From Bradyrhizobium jicamae (GTDB taxonomy: Bacteria > Pseudomonadota > Alphaproteobacteria > Rhizobiales > Xanthobacteraceae), in NCBI RefSeq assembly GCF_001440395.1, contig NZ_LLXZ01000168.1, positions 1 to 32,778 on the forward strand: a stretch of 32,778 nucleotides of DNA, given 5' to 3'. Positions 21,710-29,520 of this stretch are shown here, one piece after another (the first letter of the stretch is position 1; each line of letters opens with the position of its first letter). The notes under the pieces were generated by a model. That model was not told the origin of the DNA and did no database searches. It saw nothing but the letters and a program-made list of their open reading frames with translations. Made by a program: the position numbers and the translations under genes.

Positions 21710-22504
21710 TCACACCGCGACTTCAGCCTTGATGTGCGGATGCGGGTCGTAACCTTCGAGCGCAAAATCCTCGTAACGGAAGGCGAAAATGTCCTTCACA
21801 CCAGGATTGATCTTCATGACCGGCAATTGCCGCGTCGGCCGCGTCAGTTGCAGCCGCGCCTGTTCGAGATGGTTGGAGTAGAGATGCGTATCGCCGAGCG
21901 AATGCACGAAATCGCCGGGCTTCAATCCCGTCACCTGCGCGACCATCATGGTCAGCAACGCATAGGACGCGATGTTGAAGGGCACGCCGAGAAACACGTC
22001 GGCCGAGCGCTGGTAGAGCTGACAGGAGAGCTTGCCGTTGGCGACGTAGAACTGGAACAGGCAATGGCAGGGCGGCAGCGCCATCTTGTCGACATCGGCC
22101 GGATTCCAGGCGCTGACGATCAGCCGCCGCGAATCCGGGTTGCGCCTGATCATGTCGATGACGTTGGAGATCTGATCGATGCTGCGGCCGTCCGGCGCCG
22201 GCCATGAGCGCCATTGCGATCCATAGACCGGACCGAGATCGCCATTGGCGTCGGCCCATTCATCCCAGATCGAAACGCCATTGTCCTTGAGGTATTTGAT
22301 GTTGGTGTCGCCGGCCAGAAACCAGAGCAATTCGTGCACGATCGCCTTCAGCGGCAGCCGCTTGGTGGTCAGCATCGGAAAGCCGGCCGACAGGTTGAAC
22401 CGCATCTGGTGACCGAAGATCGACAACGTACCGGTGCCGGTGCGGTCGTGCTTCTCCGCGCCGTCAGAGAGGATACGTTCGAGCAGGTCGTGATACTGGT
22501 TCAT
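21710..22504 (-). CDS. thyA: Thymidylate synthase
   Basis: A 264-residue enzyme, the same length as E. coli ThyA. It methylates dUMP using methylene-tetrahydrofolate. The catalytic Cys146 lies in LPPCHCLFQFYV, dUMP-binding RRLIVSAWNPADVDKM precedes it, and the C-terminal PHPHIKAEVAV is canonical. Start at 22504 (MNQYHDLLERIL) matches the family; the upstream frame extension is not supported. It leads the thyA-GNAT-folA gene group. Confidence 0.98.
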   Translation of the reverse strand: MNQYHDLLERILSDGAEKHDRTGTGTLSIFGHQMRFNLSAGFPMLTTKRLPLKAIVHELLWFLAGDTNIKYLKDNGVSIWDEWADANGDLGPVYGSQWRSWPAPDGRSIDQISNVIDMIRRNPDSRRLIVSAWNPADVDKMALPPCHCLFQFYVANGKLSCQLYQRSADVFLGVPFNIASYALLTMMVAQVTGLKPGDFVHSLGDTHLYSNHLEQARLQLTRPTRQLPVMKINPGVKDIFAFRYEDFALEGYDPHPHIKAEVAV

Positions 22505-22627
22505 GGCTGGTGCTTCAGGCCTTGATCGGAACGGCGAATGTAGCGGCCGGGACATCCGATCGACACGCCGATTCGGCTTCGCACGCCGATTATACCCGGA
22601 AAAATGATCATCCATCGCGCAAACGAC

Positions 22628-22653
22628 AAGGGGCGGAACCTTGGTCCCGCCCC
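22628..22653 (-). terminator. Terminator after tctC
   Basis: AGGGGCGG (22628-22635) pairs perfectly with CCGCCCCT (22646-22653), with further GG/CC pairing in the loop. On the minus strand the hairpin is followed by TGTCGTTTG. It begins 26 bases after the tctC stop, at the expected place. Confidence 0.7.
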
Positions 22654-22678
22654 TCGCCTATCATCTTGATTGTGTGGA

Positions 22679-23662
22679 TTAATTGACCGCCTTGAGCACC
22701 GGCGTCCACTTCGCGATTTCGTTCTTAACCAGCGTTCCCAGCGCCGCCGGCGTCCGATCGGCGGCAGGCGGGATGACGCTGCCGAGTTCGAGCAGGCGCT
22801 TGCGCACGGTCTCGTCGTCCAGCGCCTTGACCACCGCAGCGTTCAACTTGGCGACGACCTCGGGAGGCGTTCCCTTCGGCGCGAAGATCGCGTTCCATGC
22901 CTGGGCCTGGAAAGCCGGCAGGCCGGCCTCGGTGGTGGTGGGAACATTAGGCAGCGACGGGTTACGCTCCGGCGTCGCCACCGCATAGGCCTTGATGGTG
23001 CCGCCGTTGATCTGCGGCACAGCGTTGACGATCTGGTCGCACATGTAATCGACCTGCCCGGCCACCAGCGCGTTCATCGCCGGACCGGTGCCGTTGAAGG
23101 GCACGCCGATCGGCTTCACGCCAAGCACCGAGTGCAGCAATTCGCACGATACGTTCGAGACCGAGCCGACGCCGGCATGTGCGGCGTTGATCTTGGACTC
23201 GTTCGCTTTGACGTAAGCGATGAATTCCTTGAGGTCCTTCGGCGGCAGATCCTTGCGCGCCAGGATCAGGATCGGCGTGCCGGCCAGTAGTCCGACCGGT
23301 TCGAAATCCTTCTCCGGATGATAGGCGAGCTTCGGATAGAGCGGCACCGAGGCCGCATGTGTGCCCATATGCCCGGTGATCAGCGTATAACCGTCATTGG
23401 CTGCCTTCGCCGCGCGCGCGGTGGCGGTAGTGCCGCCGGCGCCGACGACGTTCTCGATGATGATGGTCTGACCGAGCGTCTGCGCCATGTGGCCGGTGAC
23501 GATGCGCGCGATGACGTCGGTCGGTCCGCCCGCCGCGAACGGCACGATCATGGTGATATTGCGCGTCGGATAGGCCTGCGCCAGAGCCTGCGACGAAGAC
23601 ACGCCCAGTCCGGCAAGCACTGCCAGAAAACCGCTCGCGAGCGAGCGACCGTACCAATTCAT
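22679..23662 (-). CDS. tctC: Tripartite tricarboxylate transporter substrate-binding protein (Bug family)
   Basis: A 327-residue periplasmic solute receptor. The signal peptide ends near SSSQALAQA (about residue 30). The mature start YPTRNITMIVPFAAGGPTDVIAR is the Bug/TctC signature, and the second signature is in AAKAANDGYTLITGH. Bug proteins bind carboxylates such as citrate, with TctA and TctB forming the membrane part. Start at 23662 follows GGGAG. It lies last in the operon, after a strong hairpin at 23731-23757, unlike the usual tctC-first order. The substrate cannot be read from sequence. Confidence 0.93.
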   Translation of the reverse strand: MNWYGRSLASGFLAVLAGLGVSSSQALAQAYPTRNITMIVPFAAGGPTDVIARIVTGHMAQTLGQTIIIENVVGAGGTTATARAAKAANDGYTLITGHMGTHAASVPLYPKLAYHPEKDFEPVGLLAGTPILILARKDLPPKDLKEFIAYVKANESKINAAHAGVGSVSNVSCELLHSVLGVKPIGVPFNGTGPAMNALVAGQVDYMCDQIVNAVPQINGGTIKAYAVATPERNPSLPNVPTTTEAGLPAFQAQAWNAIFAPKGTPPEVVAKLNAAVVKALDDETVRKRLLELGSVIPPAADRTPAALGTLVKNEIAKWTPVLKAVN

Positions 23663-23721
23663 TTTGATCTCCCGAAATCCAATATTGTGCCGAGCCCGCC
23701 GGGCCGGCATTTTCCATGGCA

Positions 23722-23757
23722 TAGAAAATTAGCCCGAAGTCGACCAGACTTCGGGCT
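23722..23757 (-). terminator. Strong hairpin with U-tract between tctA and tctC
   Basis: AGCCCGAAGTC (23731-23741) and GACTTCGGGCT (23747-23757) form a perfect 11-base stem with a 5-base loop. On the minus strand it is followed by AATTTTCTA. It lies 19 bases after the tctA stop and about 70 bases before the tctC start. It should end most tctBA transcripts, or protect an mRNA end made by processing. Confidence 0.85.
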
Positions 23758-23775
23758 GCGGCGGACCGACGCAGG

Positions 23776-25341
23776 TCAGTTCTCCGATTCGACGAAAACC
23801 TCGTCGCGCTTCTTGCGGAGCGCCGGCAGTACCGTAAGGACCAGCAACGCCGCGGCAATTGCCATCAGTACTGCGGACACCGGACGCGTCACGAAGACTG
23901 ACCAGTCGCCGCGCGAGATCAACAGCGCCCGACGCAGGTTCTCTTCCATCAGCGGTCCGAGCACCATGCCGAGCAGCAGGGGCGCCGGCTCGAAATCGTG
24001 CTTGATCAGCCAGTAGCCGATCAACCCGAATATGCCTGCAATGATGACATCCGTCGGTGCGTTGTTCACGGAGTAGATGCCGATCGAGCAGAAGATCACG
24101 ATCGACGGGAACATCAGCCGATACGGCACGCGCAAGAGCCGCACCCAGATTCCGACCAGCGGCAGGTTGATGATGAGCAGCATGAGGTTGCCGACCCACA
24201 TCGAGGCAATCATGCCCCAGACCAGATCCGGCTGCTTCTGCATCACCTGAGGACCGGGCACGATGCCATGAATGGTCATCGCGCCGACCATCAGCGCCAT
24301 CACCGCGTTCGGCGGAATACCGAGCGTCAATAGCGGGATGAACGAGGTCTGGGCGGCAGCATTGTTGGCGCTTTCGGGTGCCGCAACGCCCTGGATCGCA
24401 CCGCGACCGAACTTCTGCGGCGTTTTCGAAATCTTCTTTTCGAGCGTGTAGGCCGCGAACGACGCAATGACTGCACCGCCGCCCGGCAGAATGCCGAGGA
24501 TCGACCCAAGCACGGTTCCACGACCGATCGCAGGCGCCGAATCCTTGAGATCCTTGGCCGTCGGCATCAGGCCGGAGACCTTGTTCTGAACCAATTGCCG
24601 ATCGCTCTCACCGCCGGCGTCGAGGTTGCGGATGATCTCCGCAAAACCGAACAAGCCCATCGCCAGCGTGGCGAAACCCAGACCGTCGGCCAGTTCGGGA
24701 ATGTTGAAAGCCATGCGCGATGCGCCGGTTTCAATGTCGGACCCGACCATGGACAGCAGCAGCCCCAGAACGATCATCGCGATCGCCTTCAGCACCGAAC
24801 CCTTCGCCAGCACGACCGCGAAGATCAGGCCGAGCACCATCAGCGAGAAATATTCGGCAGGCCCGAACGCCAGGGCGAGCTTGGTGAGCGGCGCGCCCAG
24901 CACGGCGATGAGGACCGTCGCGACGCAGCCGGCGAAGAACGAGCCGATCGCGGCGATCGCCAGCGCCGGACCGGCGCGGCCTTGCTTGGCCATCTGAAAG
25001 CCGTCGAGCGCAGTGACCACTGATCCGGCTTCACCCGGAATATTGACCAGGATCGACGTGGTCGAGCCGCCATACTGCGCGCCGTAATAGATGCCGGCCA
25101 GCATGATCAATGCGCCTACCGGCGGCAGGCCGAAGGTGATCGGCAGCAGCATGGCCACGGTGGCGATGGTGCCGATGCCCGGCAGCACGCCGACAAGGGT
25201 ACCGACCAGCGCGCCGATCAGGCAGAGCAGAATGTTGACGGGAATCGGAATGGAGGTCCCGCCAAGGAATGCGGGGGTCCATTGCACGAACTGGAAGACA
25301 ACGCCGAAGCCAAGTCCAAGGTTTGAGAAAACGTCGCCCAT
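23776..25341 (-). CDS. tctA: Tripartite tricarboxylate transporter large membrane subunit
   Basis: A 521-residue protein with about twelve membrane helices. The family motif VGVLPGIGTIATVAMLLP lies at about 50-67, and the mirrored GILPGGGAVIASFAAYT lies in the second half. An extra segment (VFQFVQWTPAFLGG) sits between the usual start MGDVFSNLGLGFG and the first helix pair. It is driven by proton or sodium gradients, with the TctC-type receptor. Start at 25341 lies 7 bases after tctB. Confidence 0.95.
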   Translation of the reverse strand: MGDVFSNLGLGFGVVFQFVQWTPAFLGGTSIPIPVNILLCLIGALVGTLVGVLPGIGTIATVAMLLPITFGLPPVGALIMLAGIYYGAQYGGSTTSILVNIPGEAGSVVTALDGFQMAKQGRAGPALAIAAIGSFFAGCVATVLIAVLGAPLTKLALAFGPAEYFSLMVLGLIFAVVLAKGSVLKAIAMIVLGLLLSMVGSDIETGASRMAFNIPELADGLGFATLAMGLFGFAEIIRNLDAGGESDRQLVQNKVSGLMPTAKDLKDSAPAIGRGTVLGSILGILPGGGAVIASFAAYTLEKKISKTPQKFGRGAIQGVAAPESANNAAAQTSFIPLLTLGIPPNAVMALMVGAMTIHGIVPGPQVMQKQPDLVWGMIASMWVGNLMLLIINLPLVGIWVRLLRVPYRLMFPSIVIFCSIGIYSVNNAPTDVIIAGIFGLIGYWLIKHDFEPAPLLLGMVLGPLMEENLRRALLISRGDWSVFVTRPVSAVLMAIAAALLVLTVLPALRKKRDEVFVESEN

Positions 25342-25348
25342 CGCGCCC

Positions 25349-25849
25349 TCACCGGATCATGAAAGTGGGCAGGAGCTGCAGCGGCAGGCCGAGCGCATAG
25401 GGAAACAGCAGGGCACAAAACGCCGTCAGGCAGGCACCGACGATGATCGTCTCCACCCACTTTGTCTCCGCCGATCCGCATGCCGCGATCAAGAAGCTTG
25501 TCATGGCCGCGAAGATCATGCCCATCGAGCGGATCGTCTGAGAAAACGACAGGATCGCGAGCGTCACGAAGAACGGACCTCGCCAATGATATTTGGCAAG
25601 GTGCTGGCCCTCGGTGAAAATGCCGACGGCGGTGATGCCAGCGCCCAATATGAGCAGCAGCGTTGCGAACATCCGCGGCGCCGTGCCGGCGCCGAACGAG
25701 AAGCCGCGCATGCCCTGCAGGTCGCTCGACGCCCAGAGTGCGAACGCGGCGATAGCCATCATGGCTATTCCGCCAACGAAGTCCTGCTCGTTACGCACCC
25801 ATTTCGGCATGATAGATTTAACCGGCGCTTGGCCCGGCGTGGCGTTCAT
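25349..25849 (-). CDS. tctB: Tripartite tricarboxylate transporter small membrane subunit
   Basis: A 166-residue protein with four hydrophobic helices, matching the TctB family in size and pattern. The first helix starts DFVGGIAMMAIAAFALWASS, and the family-type segment GFSFGAGTAPRMFATLLLIL follows. Start at 25849 (MNATPGQAPVK) follows GGGGAGGGACG; longer frames upstream have no support. It is the first gene of the tct operon. Confidence 0.9.
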   Translation of the reverse strand: MNATPGQAPVKSIMPKWVRNEQDFVGGIAMMAIAAFALWASSDLQGMRGFSFGAGTAPRMFATLLLILGAGITAVGIFTEGQHLAKYHWRGPFFVTLAILSFSQTIRSMGMIFAAMTSFLIAACGSAETKWVETIIVGACLTAFCALLFPYALGLPLQLLPTFMIR

Positions 25850-26263
25850 TCGTCCCTCCCCAAAAGCGGCATCGCCCGCTTGCTTGGATAACTTGGAAGC
25901 TTGTCCCGGAAACTTGCTAGCGACTTTCGTCAGACAACGCCAGCAAAACCAAGACGCTTTCGAGCCGGACAGCAAACGACGCTGCAAAGCCACAATCAAG
26001 CCCCGCCCGGTTACCGCAGGTCGCAACTATTGCGATTAGAGCGCTGCAACACCCCCGAACCGCTTGGTCCGTCAGGGTCGGGATCCGCGCATTCAAGCGG
26101 GCCAGGTTTACGAGGCATGCGGAATGCAAAACGCCGACCGTTGCAGCGGCAATGGTCGAATCCGTGGCGAAACCGCAACTGGGCGTCACCAAACCGAAAG
26201 TCCAGGGGCCCGTTCCCGTCCCGTTCAGTGTCTTCGGCCCTGTTTTTCTTCAGACTTGCACCC
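25850..26263. other. Divergent intergenic region between tctB and ssrA
   Basis: About 410 bases. It contains a hairpin AAGCGG/CCGCTT (25864-25881) close to the tctB ribosome site, a perfect palindrome TCGCAA-CTA-TTGCGA at 26021-26035 that could be an operator for the tct genes, and a -10-like TATATT at 26264-26269 for ssrA. I see no gene here. Confidence 0.5.
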
Positions 26264-26608
26264 TATATTGGGGGTGCCGGTTCGCCGGCTATGGAAATAA
26301 ATGACCGTCGCAATAAACCATTCGGACCCGGGGGCAGTACCCGGCGCCTCCACCCAAGCCCACCCCGTGAGGGGCGGGTTTCGGCGGGGGCGAAACAGGA
26401 TCGACGAGGGCGTAAAGGGCGCGTTTTTTCTCGGTATGGTTCCGCCGATATCGGGCCATGCAATAGTTGCAAACGACAACTATGCTCCGGTTGCTCAGGC
26501 TGCGTAACGCAGTTTGAAAGACCAATCTAAAGTCCTAGCGGGTTAAGCTCCGCTAGGCGGGGTCCGGAGGCACCTGGCAACAGAAGCCTCCACTTAATTC
26601 TTTCATTT
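26264..26608 (+). ncRNA. ssrA: Two-piece (circularly permuted) tmRNA
   Basis: The acceptor piece comes first, then the coding piece, the permuted order of alphaproteobacteria. The acceptor 3' strand CGCCTCC (26345-26351) pairs with the mature 5' end GGGGGCG (26386-26392) to form a 7-pair tRNA-like stem (one G-U). The stem CCGGG-GGCAGTA-CCCGG before it is the T arm. The excised loop between (about 26356-26385) has a hairpin CCCC-GTGA-GGGG. The coding piece starts GGGGGCGAAACAGGATCGAC. The tag reads GCA to TAA at 26469-26507, ANDNYAPVAQAA. The end holds GGAGGC/GCCTCC (26567-26592), with the T-rich run TTAATTCTTTCATTT behind it. A TATATT (26264-26269) may be its -10. The rescue system frees stalled ribosomes and tags the unfinished protein. 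Exact ends are estimated. Confidence 0.92.
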
Positions 26609-26735
26609 CCGGCCGACGGAGCCGTTGCTGCAAATTCGATCCGTCGCGCCTGCTGACCTGCGGCTCCCGCCGGGGTACCATGCGGCAAGAGGGGCGAGTC
26701 GGGGGACCGGCGGCCACAGACGTAACAGGACGACC

Positions 26736-27257
26736 ATGGCAACCGATCATATCCGTTATGACGTGCTGGCGCGTGACGCGCTGCGCGGAGTGCTGCGCCG
26801 CGTGCTGTCCGACGCAGCCGAACACGGCCTGCCCGGCGAGCATCATTTCTTCATCACCTTCCTGTCCACCGCCGACGGCGTGAAGCTGTCGCCGCGGCTT
26901 TTGGCGCAATATCCGGAAGAGATGACGATCATCCTGCAGCATCAGTTCTGGGATCTGGTGGTGACGGAGGATCGTTTCGAGGTTGGCCTGTCGTTCGGCG
27001 GCATTCCCGAGCGACTGGTGGTGCCGTTCGCGGCGATCAAGAGCTTCCTCGACCCGTCGGTGCAGTTCGGCCTGCAATTCGAGCCGTTGGAAACCATGGC
27101 CGAGGCGCCCGCGGCGAAGCTGCCGGCGGTTCCGGCAGCATCCGCCCTGCCCGTCGCCGCGACGGAGCCCGAGCCCGCCGCCGAAAGCAAGGACGAGCCG
27201 GCCAAGGCGAACGAAGGCGCGGAAGTGGTTCGGCTGGATCGTTTTCGCAAGAAATAA
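26736..27257 (+). CDS. sspB: ClpXP adaptor SspB (alphaproteobacterial type)
   Basis: A 173-residue adaptor. The folded domain (about 1-115) carries typical SspB segments: HHFFITFLSTADGVKLSPRL, YPEEMTIILQHQFWDL and SFGGIPERLVVPFAAIKSF. A flexible Ala/Pro/Glu-rich linker of about 45 residues follows, and a conserved-looking basic end (VVRLDRFRKK) that probably docks on ClpX. SspB holds ssrA-tagged proteins and passes them to ClpXP. The tag gene itself ends only about 140 bases upstream on the same strand. Start at 26736 follows AGGA. Confidence 0.93.
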   Translation: MATDHIRYDVLARDALRGVLRRVLSDAAEHGLPGEHHFFITFLSTADGVKLSPRLLAQYPEEMTIILQHQFWDLVVTEDRFEVGLSFGGIPERLVVPFAAIKSFLDPSVQFGLQFEPLETMAEAPAAKLPAVPAASALPVAATEPEPAAESKDEPAKANEGAEVVRLDRFRKK

Positions 27258-27329
27258 TCTAAGCACAAGAAGCTTCGCCACGCTGTAGTGTACGCGTTCC
27301 GCCATTTCACGGCGCAACGGACATTACGC

Positions 27330-28745
27330 ATGGCTCGATCAGAAACATCTCGAAACAAATCCACCCGCAGCGAGACCGACAGCTTCGGTCCGATCGACGT
27401 TGACGCCGATCGCTACTGGGGCGCGCAGACGGAACGCTCGCGGCAGAATTTCAAGATCGGCCAGGACCGCATGCCGCTGGCGATCGTCCATGCGCTCGGT
27501 CTCGTCAAACTCGCCGCCGCCCAGACCAACCTGGAACTCGGACTGATCGATGCGCGCAAAGCCAACGCCATCATCCGCGCCGCGCGCGAGGTGATCGAGG
27601 GCAAGCTCGACGACCATTTTCCACTGGTGGTCTGGCAGACCGGTTCCGGCACCCAGACCAACATGAACCTCAACGAGGTGATCGCCAACCGCGCCAACGT
27701 GATACTGGGCGGCAAGCTCGGCGCCAAGGAGCCGGTTCATCCCAACGACCACGTCAACATGAGCCAGTCGTCGAACGATTCATTTCCGACGGCGATGCAC
27801 ATCGCCGCCGCCGAACGCATCCTCGCCGACCTGCTTCCGGCGCTCGACGAACTGCATCGCGAATTGCGCAAGAAGGAGAAAGCGTTCGCCAAGATCGTCA
27901 AGATCGGGCGGACCCATACCCAGGACGCCACGCCGCTGACGCTGGGGCAGGAATTCTCGGGCTACGCCGCCCAGGTCGAGAGCGGGATTGCGCGGCTGCG
28001 GACGACGGTGAAGGAGCTGTTCCCGTTGGCGCAGGGCGGCACCGCGGTCGGAACCGGCCTCAATTCGAAGCCGAAATTTGCAAAACTGTTCGCAGGCCAG
28101 GTCGCGAAAATCACCAAGCTGCCCTTCACCAGCGCGCCCAACAAGTTCGAGGCGCTGGCTTCCAACGACGCTTATGTCAGCGTCCACGGCGCGATCAATT
28201 CGGTGGCGACCGGCCTGTTCAAGATCGCCAACGACATCCGCCTGCTGGGATCGGGGCCGCGTTCCGGTCTTGGCGAGTTGATCCTGCCGGAAAACGAACC
28301 GGGCTCATCGATCATGCCAGGCAAGGTCAACCCGACGCAGTGCGAGGCGATGACCATGGTGTGCTGCCAGGTGTTCGGCAACCAGACGGCCGTCACCGTC
28401 GCCGGCAGCCAGGGGCATTTCGAATTGAATGTCTACAAGCCGGTTTTGGCATATTGTATGATACATTCCATTCAACTGCTGTCGGACGCGGCACGCTCGT
28501 TCACCGAGCATTGCGTGACCGGCATCCGCGCCGACGAAAAGCGAATTCGCGAGTTGATGGAGCGATCGCTGATGCTGGTCACCGCGCTGGCGCCGAAGAT
28601 CGGATACGACAACGCGGCGAAGGTCGCCAAGTCAGCGCACGCACGTGGAACGACGTTGAAGGAAGAGGCTGTGCGCCTCGGCTTTGTCGATGCCGCAGAA
28701 TTCGAACGCCTGGTGCAGCCGGACAAAATGACACCCCCGGGCTGA
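27330..28745 (+). CDS. fumC: Fumarate hydratase, class II
   Basis: A 471-residue oxygen-stable fumarase of the TCA cycle. The signature GSSIMPGKVNP lies at 325-335, the catalytic His196 in GRTHTQDATP and the active-site TGSGTQTNMNLNEVIANRA at about 105-123. Start at 27330 (MARSETSRNK) gives the known length; a GTG at 27288 is possible but less likely, and the ribosome site is weak for both. It follows sspB by 72 bases on the same strand. Confidence 0.97.
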   Translation: MARSETSRNKSTRSETDSFGPIDVDADRYWGAQTERSRQNFKIGQDRMPLAIVHALGLVKLAAAQTNLELGLIDARKANAIIRAAREVIEGKLDDHFPLVVWQTGSGTQTNMNLNEVIANRANVILGGKLGAKEPVHPNDHVNMSQSSNDSFPTAMHIAAAERILADLLPALDELHRELRKKEKAFAKIVKIGRTHTQDATPLTLGQEFSGYAAQVESGIARLRTTVKELFPLAQGGTAVGTGLNSKPKFAKLFAGQVAKITKLPFTSAPNKFEALASNDAYVSVHGAINSVATGLFKIANDIRLLGSGPRSGLGELILPENEPGSSIMPGKVNPTQCEAMTMVCCQVFGNQTAVTVAGSQGHFELNVYKPVLAYCMIHSIQLLSDAARSFTEHCVTGIRADEKRIRELMERSLMLVTALAPKIGYDNAAKVAKSAHARGTTLKEEAVRLGFVDAAEFERLVQPDKMTPPG

Positions 28746-28868
28746 TGGCCGCATTGCCCCCGGGAAACTACGGATGAGTGCTGGAAATTATGGATCATAT
28801 CGGAAGAATGAGGTTGATCATCTATTGCGATTGCGTTGACGCATGGTAGGAGCAGGGATTACTCGGTT

Positions 28869-28893
28869 TTTCGCAGAGCGAAATTTATTTTTT
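28869..28893 (+). terminator. Rho-independent terminator after fumC
   Basis: TTTCGC-AGA-GCGAAA (28869-28883) is a perfect small stem, followed by TTTATTTTTT. It lies about 125 bases after the fumC stop and before the DUF4169 gene, so the fumC transcript should end here and the next pair should have its own promoter. The 270-base spacer from 28746 to 29016 holds nothing else I can name. Confidence 0.75.
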
Positions 28894-29016
28894 GATGCTA
28901 TCAATGAGCGCTACACGGGGATTCCGGATGACCATTCAATTTGCTTGTGTGCTACGCGACTTTTTTCTGCCCCATGAATCATCATGCCTTCGAGTCGCCG
29001 GATGATGGAGACGAGC

Positions 29017-29205
29017 ATGGGAGACGTGATCAACCTGAAGCGATTCAAGAAGCGTAACGATCGGGAACAATCGGCAAAGCAGGCCGATGCCAACCGCGCG
29101 CGGTTTGGCCGGACCAAAGCCGAACGCACGCTCGACGAACGTCGCAAGGATCGCGCTGCCGACCTTCTGGACCAGCACAAGCTCGATGACGGAGAGGCGT
29201 CATGA
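29017..29205 (+). CDS. DUF4169 small basic protein
   Basis: A 62-residue charged protein starting MGDVINLKRFKKRNDREQSA and going on ADANRARFGRTKAERTLDER. It is almost all helix-forming and basic in the first half, acidic at the end (LDDGEAS). The pattern matches DUF4169, a small alphaproteobacterial family of unknown role. Start at 29017 is chosen for the GGAG 10 bases upstream. Its stop overlaps the start of the ribbon-helix-helix gene (ATGA), so the pair is made together. Confidence 0.85.
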   Translation: MGDVINLKRFKKRNDREQSAKQADANRARFGRTKAERTLDERRKDRAADLLDQHKLDDGEAS

Positions 29206-29462
29206 AGTCACCTGTCGTCAAGCGCTCGATCGTCGTCGCCGGCCACAAGACCAGCGTCAGCCTCGAAGAGGCTTTCTGGAACGGCATGAAGGAAATCTCG
29301 GGCCTGCGGAACATGACGCTGTCCGAACTGGTCGGCGAGATCGACGGCAATCGCCAGCAGGGCAATCTGTCCTCGGCGATCCGCCTCTTCGTGCTCGACT
29401 ACTTCCGCACGCGCGCCATGCCGCCGGCCGCCGCGCCGGACGCGCCGCGGCCGCAGGCTTAG
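29202..29462 (+). CDS. Ribbon-helix-helix domain protein
   Basis: An 86-residue protein. The strand-forming VVKRSIVVAGHKTSVSLEEAFWNGMKE and helices (about 24-45 and 58-70) form a ribbon-helix-helix fold (RHH_4 type), followed by an Ala/Pro tail. Such proteins bind DNA as dimers or serve as antitoxin-like partners, but SVSLEEAFW is the version known from a small group encoded with DUF4169 near fumC. Its target is unknown. The ATG overlaps the DUF4169 stop. Confidence 0.85.
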   Translation: MKSPVVKRSIVVAGHKTSVSLEEAFWNGMKEISGLRNMTLSELVGEIDGNRQQGNLSSAIRLFVLDYFRTRAMPPAAAPDAPRPQA

Positions 29463-29476
29463 AGCTTCGGTCCGGA

Positions 29477-29500
29477 CGGGCGCGTCACCCGGCGCGCCCG
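29477..29500. other. GC-rich stem-loop between converging genes
   Basis: CGGGCGCG (29477-29484) and CGCGCCCG (29493-29500) form a stem between the RHH gene (plus) and the TPR gene (minus). There is no T-tract on either side; it may act on both transcripts as a stabiliser. Confidence 0.4.
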
Positions 29501-29520
29501 CCCTGCTCCGTCGCAGTCGC

